Both the position numbers and the translations under genes were made by a program. From Lentisphaerae bacterium GWF2_44_16 (GTDB lineage Bacteria; Verrucomicrobiota; Lentisphaeria; Victivallales; GWF2-45-14), in NCBI GenBank assembly GCA_001803225.1, contig MHBF01000108.1, forward strand, positions 1-34,510: a stretch of DNA of 34,510 bases, written 5' to 3'. Positions 23,804 to 31,700 of the stretch are shown in pieces. Each line of letters starts with the position of its first letter. Position 1 is the first letter of the stretch. The notes under the pieces are model-generated. The model made no database searches. It saw nothing but the letters and a program-made list of their open reading frames with translations, and was not told the DNA's origin.

Positions 23804-25186
23804 ATGTTGAAACCAAAAGTCGCCTTTATCGTTTACGGGGTTCATAAGGATGGGCTTGAAGATCCAATGGGAACGCCTTTCATTGATGAAGCTCTTGTAA
23901 CTAAATCAAAAAATACTCTGCGCCAGTCAGGAATTGAACTGATAGAACATGAAATTGTAATAGCTTCAAAAAAAGAGGCAAAGGAATGTTTTTCTAAATT
24001 CAAAAAAATGGATGATATAGATGCTGTCATTCTCTTTTCAGGTACATGGGTATGGGCGGCGCATCTGGCTGCGTATATGCGAGATTTTGCGACGACAGGC
24101 AAAGGTATTGTAATATGGACACACCCCGGTTCCCAGGGCTGGCGTCCTGTAGGAGGTCTCGTATTGCATGGCGGGCTCAAGGAGATCGGTGTGAAACACC
24201 GCTTTGTGTATGGCTCTGGAGATAACGCTGAAGATCTTGAGAGAATTGTCTCTTATTGCCGGGCCTCACGGATGAAAAACAGGCTTAATACCAGCACTAT
24301 AGGCGCTTTCGGCGGCAGGGGCATGGGGCAGACATGCGGAGCGGCAGACCCTTCACAGTGGATGAGAATTTTCGGAATAGATATAGATTCACGTGATACG
24401 ACTGAACTCATAAGGACCGCGGATGCCATCACGGATGAAGAGCTGAAGGAGGCACGTAAAAAAATACAGCCGTCCTTTACGGAAAAAATACCGGATGGTG
24501 AAACAGCCGACAAATCAATACGCATATATCTGGCGATAAAAAAAATAAAGGCTAAAGAAAACTGGGAATTTTATACGATACAATCGTTTCCCGGCCTTGG
24601 CGATGACTACAGTGCCACATGTTTTGCCCAGAGCATGATACTGAATGAAGGTATCGGCACCTCCACCCTGGGAGATTTCAATACCGCCATGACAGTGAAG
24701 CTTCTGAACGATTTCAGCGGAGAACGGATTTATTACGGCGATTTACAGCATATCGATAAGAAAAATAACGAAATAAAAATTATCGGTGACGGGGCCTGTC
24801 CTCCTTCTCTCGCCGGAAAGGCGGAGCCCGCAAAATTCGCGGAACACGGAATTCCCACTGAAGGTGAAGCAGGGGGAATCTCTGTTGAGCTTGTCTGCAA
24901 ACCCGGAAAAGGTGTTCTTGCCAGACTCGGCAGAAACAACGGCGAATTTGAGATGGTGCTTACACGTTGTTCCATAAAGGAGCCTTCCGGCAGGGAACTT
25001 GAAGAGCGGAGAAAAGAATGCGGAATACCTTTCTGGCCTCATGCCTTTGTTACTGCTGAATGCGATATCGAAAAACTCCTTGAAGCATGGAATAACGAAT
25101 ATGCGGTATTGGGTTATGGCGAACATCTGTATGAAGACATCAAAGCCTTCTGTGAACTGACTGGAATTAAACTTATAGCGTTATGA
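23804..25186 (+). CDS. L-fucose/L-arabinose isomerase-family sugar isomerase
   Basis: A 460-residue protein of the fucose/arabinose isomerase superfamily, which interconverts aldoses and ketoses with a divalent metal. Visible blocks are the N-terminal Rossmann-like part (VAFIVYGVHKDG; AVILFSGTWVWAAHL), IGAFGGRGMGQTCGAADPSQW in the middle, and FPGLGDDYSATCFAQSM with EGIGTSTLGDFNTAMT near the active site. It is shorter than FucI (about 590) and similar in length to the FucI-like proteins of unknown substrate. AGGAGAAA precedes the ATG, 11 bases after the previous stop. It should supply the ketose for the kinase and aldolase encoded downstream. The substrate is unknown. Confidence 0.85.
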   Translation: MLKPKVAFIVYGVHKDGLEDPMGTPFIDEALVTKSKNTLRQSGIELIEHEIVIASKKEAKECFSKFKKMDDIDAVILFSGTWVWAAHLAAYMRDFATTGKGIVIWTHPGSQGWRPVGGLVLHGGLKEIGVKHRFVYGSGDNAEDLERIVSYCRASRMKNRLNTSTIGAFGGRGMGQTCGAADPSQWMRIFGIDIDSRDTTELIRTADAITDEELKEARKKIQPSFTEKIPDGETADKSIRIYLAIKKIKAKENWEFYTIQSFPGLGDDYSATCFAQSMILNEGIGTSTLGDFNTAMTVKLLNDFSGERIYYGDLQHIDKKNNEIKIIGDGACPPSLAGKAEPAKFAEHGIPTEGEAGGISVELVCKPGKGVLARLGRNNGEFEMVLTRCSIKEPSGRELEERRKECGIPFWPHAFVTAECDIEKLLEAWNNEYAVLGYGEHLYEDIKAFCELTGIKLIAL

Positions 25187-26043
25187 AAAATTTTCATCAT
25201 GGTAAATGGTTCCTTGAATTCATGCCTGACGATGGAGGCCGTATCAGTGTTCTATCTTATGATGGCATTGATATCCTCTGTCGGAGGCCGGATGCGTTCA
25301 GCGCTCCTCAAAAGGATTACGGGCTTTACGAAACAAGGCCCGTTTACGGATATGATGACTGTTTTCCTTCTGTTGACGCCTGTAAATTTCCTTCGGGCCT
25401 GAAGTGGAATGTCCCTGATCATGGGGAACTCTGCTGGCTTAAATGGGACTGCGGAGAATTGAAAAATCGTCTGGAATTCAAGGCTTCCAGTAAGGTGCTG
25501 CCAATCGTTTTTACACGCAGAATGCTTTTTTCTGAAAATGTCCTTACTTGGGATTTTGAGGTTCAGAACAATGGACAGGCCTCCATTCCATTTCTGCATG
25601 TCATGCATCCTCTTATGCCACTGAATGCTGTAACAGGCCTTGAACTGCCGGGTTCCCTCTCTGTGTTTGATGAAGTGAATAAAAGGGAAATTACCCTTCC
25701 AGATCAAATGCCATTTGCGGAATATCTTTTGAGTCTTCATAAAGGAACTTTCAGTATGTTCATTTTGAGAAATATATCTTCAGGCAGAATGTCCTTTTCC
25801 TTAAAGAAAGGGCTGAAAGTGGACATTGAATTTCCTGGAAATATTTTTCCCTGTCTGGGAATATGGTGGAATAATTCGGAATATCCTGATGAAGACGGAC
25901 GAAGAAGGTGTGAATGCGCTCTGGAACCTTTGCCCGGTTACAGCAGTTCACTGGATGAATGTATCAGAGAGGGACATTTCATGACGGCCTCTCCTGAAGC
26001 GTCTTTAAAATGGAAGATAATTTGGACATTGAAAGAATTTTAA
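25183..26043 (+). CDS. Aldose 1-epimerase (mutarotase)-like protein
   Basis: A 286-residue galactose-mutarotase-fold protein that should interconvert the anomers of a sugar. The family pattern is visible: GGRISVLSYDGIDIL, YDDCFPSVDACKFP, a central PDHGELCW with the catalytic-type His, and ALEPLPGYSSSLDE near the C-terminus, where the catalytic Glu is expected. It starts inside the isomerase stop (ATGA), so the two are translationally coupled. A mutarotase paired with an isomerase speeds delivery of the right anomer. Sugar identity is unknown. Confidence 0.82.
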   Translation: MKNFHHGKWFLEFMPDDGGRISVLSYDGIDILCRRPDAFSAPQKDYGLYETRPVYGYDDCFPSVDACKFPSGLKWNVPDHGELCWLKWDCGELKNRLEFKASSKVLPIVFTRRMLFSENVLTWDFEVQNNGQASIPFLHVMHPLMPLNAVTGLELPGSLSVFDEVNKREITLPDQMPFAEYLLSLHKGTFSMFILRNISSGRMSFSLKKGLKVDIEFPGNIFPCLGIWWNNSEYPDEDGRRRCECALEPLPGYSSSLDECIREGHFMTASPEASLKWKIIWTLKEF

Positions 26044-26069
26044 AAAGTATAAATCTGGAGTGAAATGAA

Positions 26070-27074
26070 ATGCCTCTGATAACTGAAAAAGAAGAAGTAC
26101 TGAAAATTTATCAGGAAGCCGGAAAAAGAAAATGGGTCATACCTGCTTTCTGTTCAGAAAATCTCACAAGTACGGAAGCGATACTTGCGGCGGTGAAAGA
26201 TTACGGGGACGGAAAAGGCATTGAGGAGCTTCCCGTTACAATAGCGATAACCAATCTTTATGAACACAGGTCTCAGAGCATGAACTATACGCACAGTGGA
26301 AGATGGAATATCGGCTTGAAGCTTTTCCTTTCCGATCTGAAAATATTATGTGGAGAAGATTCTACTTATTCCAAACTTAAAGTAATGGTGCATCTTGACC
26401 ATATAAGCCCGCTTCTTGACAGGGAGCTTCTTTACTGGGACATGAAGATGTTTTCATCAATAATGTTTGATGCTTCTCATTTGCCCTTTCAGGAAAATAT
26501 TGAAGCCACGGCTGAATTTGTTTCTGAACGTGGAAATGAAATTGTGATAGAAGGCGCCTGTGATGAGATTATAGATGCCGGAGGCGGATTAGTGAACAAA
26601 TTGACAAGCCCTGAAAAAGCGGAAGAATATTTCAGGAAAACCAATGTCGATTTCATGGTTGTCAATCTGGGCACCGAACACCGTGCCGGAGTCGCGGACC
26701 TGAAATACCATGGCGATACAGCGCGTAAAATAAAAAAGCTTGCAGGTTGCGGATTGGTTCTTCACGGTTGTTCATCAGTTTCCTCTGAACAGGTAAAAAA
26801 TCTTTATGATGACGGAGTCTGCAAGGTGAATATATGGACGGCACTCGAAAGGGATAGTTCACCTGCGCTTCTGAAAGACATGCTTTTAAATGCCGCTAAA
26901 ATTACGGGGCCGGCAAGGGCGGCTGAACTTTATCAGGAGAGGTTGCTTGCTGACAGGGCAGACCTGCTTTCAAAGGTTTCACTTTCTCATTTTACGACTT
27001 CATACAGGCAGAAAATAATTTTTGAAGAAATGAAAAAAGTAGTCAGAAGTTTTCTGGATTTGTGGTACGTATAG
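26070..27074 (+). CDS. Class II (zinc) sugar-phosphate aldolase
   Basis: A 334-residue aldolase of the class II fructose-bisphosphate/tagatose-bisphosphate family. Metal and substrate blocks are H108-L-D-H111 (VMVHLDHISP), MFDASHLPFQENI, VVNLGTEHRAG, LVLHGCSSV and CKVNIWTALERD. In related enzymes these bind zinc, dihydroxyacetone phosphate and a cation. HLDH is normally followed by Gly, and LHGGSG is LHGCSS here, so the substrate pocket is divergent from FBA. Glycolytic FBA is therefore unlikely; cleavage of a ketose phosphate made by the neighbouring kinase fits better. GGAG lies before the ATG. Confidence 0.88.
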   Translation: MPLITEKEEVLKIYQEAGKRKWVIPAFCSENLTSTEAILAAVKDYGDGKGIEELPVTIAITNLYEHRSQSMNYTHSGRWNIGLKLFLSDLKILCGEDSTYSKLKVMVHLDHISPLLDRELLYWDMKMFSSIMFDASHLPFQENIEATAEFVSERGNEIVIEGACDEIIDAGGGLVNKLTSPEKAEEYFRKTNVDFMVVNLGTEHRAGVADLKYHGDTARKIKKLAGCGLVLHGCSSVSSEQVKNLYDDGVCKVNIWTALERDSSPALLKDMLLNAAKITGPARAAELYQERLLADRADLLSKVSLSHFTTSYRQKIIFEEMKKVVRSFLDLWYV

Positions 27075-27085
27075 GAGGTCAATTT

Positions 27086-28594
27086 ATGGCGTGTATGGGT
27101 ATTGACATAGGGACGAGTGGTTGCAAGGCAGTTGTTTTCAATGAAGATGGGAAAGAGCTTTCTCATTCTTATCGGGAATATTCAATAAATATTTCCGCCG
27201 ACGGCCGGGCCGAACTTGATTCATCGAAAGTAATCGAGTCATGTTTTGACGTAATCCGCGAAGCCTCTGGAAAATCTCCTGAGAAAGTCCACGCCATCGG
27301 TATTTCGAGCCAGGGCGAAGCATTTACTCCTGTTGACGCGAAAGGCAGGATACTTGGAAACGCCATGGTTTCTTTTGATACGAGGGCGAACGAAATAACT
27401 GAAAAGGAAGAATGGAAAAATCTCAGAAGAAAACTTTATGATATCACAGGGCACAGTTCTCATCCCATGTTTACGCTTTTCAAGCTTCAATGGCTGAAGA
27501 AGAACAGAAATGACCTCTACGGGGCGGCTGATAAATTCCTTTGCTTTGAAGATTTGCTTGAGATGAAACTTGGTGTGAAAAAACCTGCGATGGGATGGCC
27601 TCTTGCCGGGCGTACCATGCTTTTTGATGTAAAAAAACATCAATGGGACGATGAAATTTTGGATTTATGCGGATTGTCTTCTGATAACTTAGCGAGGCCC
27701 CTCAAGTCGGGTTCCATAGCGGGAACTATAAGCCCTGAAACGGCGAAAAGCCTTTCACTTACTGATAACGTAATTGTTGTTGCAGGCGGTCATGACCAGC
27801 CGTGCGGAGCGCTCGGCGCGGGCGCGGTCGATGACGGTTGCGCCATGTATGCCACGGGTACAGTGGAATGCATCTGTCCTGTTGTTTCATCCCTCATACA
27901 GAGTGATGAACTTTATAAAAGCAATCTCTGCTCTTATGACTATACTCTGAAAAATCTTTACACTACTGTGGCATTCAGTCTGACAGGAGGCAATATACTG
28001 AAATGGTTCAGGGACGAGTTCGGAAGCGTGGAAGTGACGGAAGCGCGCAAACAGGGTTTAAACCCTTATGAACTTATCCTGAAAAATATGTCTCAGACAC
28101 CATCAAGCCTTATGGTCCTTCCATATTTTACGCCTTCGGGAACGCCTTATTTCGATACTGAAGCGGAAGGCGCGGTGTTGGGCTTGAAGCTCTCTACTAC
28201 GAGAGGGGAATTCATGAGAGCATTGCTGGAGGGAGTTGCTTTTGAGATGCGGCTTAACCTTGACATATTGAATAAGGCTGGTATAAAGATTAATGAGTTG
28301 AGGGCCATAGGCGGCGGAGCAAAAAGCCCTGCATGGACACAACTCAAGGCCGACGTCATGAATAAGCCTGTAAGTATAGTCGAAACAAAAGAGGCCGGAT
28401 GTCTCGGCGTAGCGATGCTGGCCCATTCCTCGTGTTCGGGAGAAAAAATAGAATCCGTTATTGGAAGATGGGTTAAAACCTCCGGCGTTATCCATCCAAA
28501 TCCAGAGAATGCCGAATACTACAATAAACGCTTTGAACTTTATAAGGATCTTTATCCTTCTCTGAAAAAAAACAAAGTTTCTACTCAGTCCTGA
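27086..28594 (+). CDS. FGGY-family carbohydrate kinase (XylB-like)
   Basis: A 502-residue sugar kinase of the FGGY family that phosphorylates a ketose or polyol with ATP. Marks are the N-terminal MGIDIGTSGCKAVVFNEDGK, IGISSQGEAFTPVD, VVAGGHDQPCGALGAGAV, GTVECICP and the C-terminal AIGGGAKSPAWTQLKADVMN. ATG 27086 is chosen over the upstream GTG at 27062 because a perfect AGGAGG (27073-27078), overlapping the aldolase stop, lies 7 bases before it. It closes the operon. Product phosphorylation, probably at C1 or C5, would prepare the aldolase substrate; which sugar is unknown. Confidence 0.92.
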   Translation: MACMGIDIGTSGCKAVVFNEDGKELSHSYREYSINISADGRAELDSSKVIESCFDVIREASGKSPEKVHAIGISSQGEAFTPVDAKGRILGNAMVSFDTRANEITEKEEWKNLRRKLYDITGHSSHPMFTLFKLQWLKKNRNDLYGAADKFLCFEDLLEMKLGVKKPAMGWPLAGRTMLFDVKKHQWDDEILDLCGLSSDNLARPLKSGSIAGTISPETAKSLSLTDNVIVVAGGHDQPCGALGAGAVDDGCAMYATGTVECICPVVSSLIQSDELYKSNLCSYDYTLKNLYTTVAFSLTGGNILKWFRDEFGSVEVTEARKQGLNPYELILKNMSQTPSSLMVLPYFTPSGTPYFDTEAEGAVLGLKLSTTRGEFMRALLEGVAFEMRLNLDILNKAGIKINELRAIGGGAKSPAWTQLKADVMNKPVSIVETKEAGCLGVAMLAHSSCSGEKIESVIGRWVKTSGVIHPNPENAEYYNKRFELYKDLYPSLKKNKVSTQS

Positions 28595-28601
28595 AACATC
28601 A

Positions 28602-28623
28602 TTTTTACAATCTTTTTACAATT
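28602..28623. repeat. Tandem 11-base repeat after the kinase gene
   Basis: TTTTTACAATC is followed directly by TTTTTACAATT in the 136-base gap before the macroglobulin gene. No terminator hairpin or clear promoter was found in this gap, though a TTGACA lies near 28638. The role is unknown. Confidence 0.4.
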
Positions 28624-28730
28624 CTTTTGCTTTCCATTGACAGTATTCATCGTCAGGTGATGTCTATTAGAGTATTGAAATAAGTTTATTTTAAGTTATT
28701 GTTAATGCTCAAATTCTGGAGGGTGCGAAA

Positions 28731-31700
28731 ATGAACAGGTTTCTTCTTTCCGTTTCAAGCCGGTTGTCGTTTCTTATTGCGGGTCTTTTTCTTTCCGCTG
28801 TGCTTTGCGCGAGTGAGGCTGATATTCTGCGGGCAAAAGCCGACAAGGATTTCAATGACGGCAATTTCAAAGACGCTTACGCAACGTACAGGATACTTGC
28901 CTTGGGAGAAGAAACAAATAAGAAAAAAACAGGTTATGATTTACAGAGAGGACTTCAATGTCTCGGAAATCTCGGAAAAAATAATGAGATAGATTCTTTC
29001 AGGGAAGATGTCATAGCGAAAAATCAGGAAAACTGGCTCTGTCTGAAAGATGCAGCGGAAACTTATATCAACAGTGAACATTTTGGATTTATGATTGCAG
29101 GCAAATTTGAGAGAGGCTCTCATAGAGGCGGCGGGGAGATTGTCAACGCTGAAAAACGCGATCATGCAAGGGCACTTCAACTTTTCTTCAAAGCCATGCC
29201 TCTTGCGGAAAAAGAAGCGGACGCATACAACAGATTCTCTTTTTTCAGAAGTTTTGCTTCAGCCATCCTCTTCAATAGGGGTTATTCTGAAGCGTGGCGT
29301 TTCCAGTATCTGAGCGATATTTCAACGCTTCCGGATTATGAACCCGGTTACGGATATCATTATGGCGGACATTATGGCGGACAGCGCGGCGCTCCTGTTG
29401 ATGAGAATGGAAATCCTGTTTATTACAAAATCCCTGAAACGTTGGAAAAAGCCGCTAATGATGGCGAAAGATGGCGTTGGCTGCTTGAAGCCGCTAAAAA
29501 ATCATATCCCAGGAACGCTCCTGAAATCGACTGTGAATTTGCCGGTTTCTTAAAGACTCAGTTTGGTGTTCAGACAATGGCATATTACGGGAGTAATTCC
29601 GAGAGTAATTCCCAGAACGGGCCATATTCGGTGCATACATTAAAAGATGACGAGACAATAGCGAAGCTTGCCACTGGAATTAAACGTTTTACTTTACCCG
29701 ATGAATTCAACTATATAAAGATATATGAGAAAATAGCTGAACTTGGAAAATTGAGAGCTGAAAATGCTTTGAGCTCTCTTTCTGAGATATACATGAACAG
29801 GCGCCAGTATGACAGGGCTGTAAAATATCTTGAGGAAAACATAAAGAGATATGGCCCCGGTCATGGTGACCACAAAAAGAAAACCCTTGCTCAGATAACA
29901 GGAAACTGGGGGATTTTTGAGAATGTGAAAACTCAGTCCGCAGGAAAGCCCGCTCTTTTTGATTTCAAATTCAGGAATGCGAAAGAAATAAGCTTCGAAG
30001 CATACAAAATAAACGTGAAAGAGCTTCTTGATGATGTAAAATCATATCTGAAATCAAATCCGAGAATGCTTAAATGGGAAAAGATTAATTTGAACGATAT
30101 CGGATACCGTCTGGTATATGAAAATGAAACTAAATACTTGGGAGAAAAAGTTACCGGATGGAAACAGAAGCTCGAACCAGCCGCCGGACATTTTGATAAA
30201 GTCGCCACTTTCGAAACACCGTTTTCGGAAGCCGGAGCGTACCTTCTGAAAGGAACACTTGAGAATGGAAACACAAGCCGTGTAATCATCTGGCTTGCGG
30301 ATACCGTGATAGCTCAAAAACAGATGAATGAAGGAATGATGTATTTTGTCGCAGACGCTTCTTCCGGAAAGCCTCTGCCCAATGTGGAAATTGATTTTTT
30401 CGGCTACCATCAGAAATACCTGAACAGTACTGCCGAGAAGCTGTTAAAAGTCAGGCAATATGATGTGCTGATATCCGAATTTTCCGGACGCGCGGATGAG
30501 AATGGCATTGCCTGTACCGAAAGTGAAAAGCTTCTCAAAAGTTATCAATGGCTGGTAACGGCAAAAACAACGGATGGACGTTTCGCTTTTATGGGTTTCA
30601 ACGGTGTCTGGTATGGCAGATATTATGACGCGCAATATAACCAGAAAAAAGTATATTGCATAACCGACCGTCCTGTTTACAGGCCCGGACAAAAATTGGA
30701 TTTTAAATTCTGGATAAGGCACGCGAAATATGATCAGGAAAATACTTCCGATTTCGCTAATATGCCTTTTACCGTAATAATAAAAAATCCCAAACGCGAG
30801 GAAATTTTCAAGAAGACTTTTACCTCTGACAGCTATGCCGGAATAAACGGCGAATTCGAATTGCCGAAAGATGCGTCATTGGGGAATTACAGTATATATA
30901 TTGAGAACTGGGGCGGCAGCAGCTTTCGTGTGGAGGAATATAAGAAACCCGAATATGAAGTGAAAGTCGATGCTCCTGCCGTTCCTGTAAGCCTTGGCGA
31001 TAAAATCACGGCAACCATAAAGGCAAAATATTATTTCGGCGCTCCCGTAACGAATGCGACTGTAAAATATAAAGTACAACGTTATGACCACTCCGCCGAA
31101 TGGTATCCGCCCGCTTACTGGGATTGGTTTTACAATCCCGGTTACTGGTGGTTTTCCTATGATTACACATGGTATCCCGGATGGGCAAGATGGGGATGTG
31201 TAAGGCCTTGCGCATGGTGGTTGCCCCGTCACTCATCTCCTCCTGAACTTGTGATGGATAACGAAGCGAAAATATCTCCCGATGGAACTGTTAAAATAGA
31301 AATAGATACGGCTGTCGCGAAAGCTCTATTCGGTGACAAGGACAGCAGATATGAGATTACAGCCGAAGTCATAGATCAGTCCCGCAGGACCATTGTCGGC
31401 AAAGGCAGCGTGATAGCGGCGCGCGAACCGTTCAAGGTTTACTGTTGGGTGAACAGCGGATATTACAAAGCCGGGGATACTGTAGGCGCAAATTTCAACG
31501 TGAGAACTGTTGACGGAAAAGGCGTCAAAGGCTTCGGCGATCTGAAACTTATAAAAATAAAATACGATGCAAAGGGCCTCCCCGTTGAAACTGTTGTTCA
31601 GACATGGAAGCTTGATACCGATGAAAGAGGTTGCGCGTCATTGAAAATCAAAGCCTCTGAAATGGGCCAGTACCGTTTATCATATACTGTAACTGATGCT

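Noticed and set aside
26070-27074. Glycolytic fructose-bisphosphate aldolase
   Set aside because: The context is a sugar operon and two conserved substrate-loop positions differ from FBA.
28638-28665. Sigma-70 promoter with TTGACA before the macroglobulin gene
   Set aside because: No acceptable -10 box lies 16-18 bases downstream.
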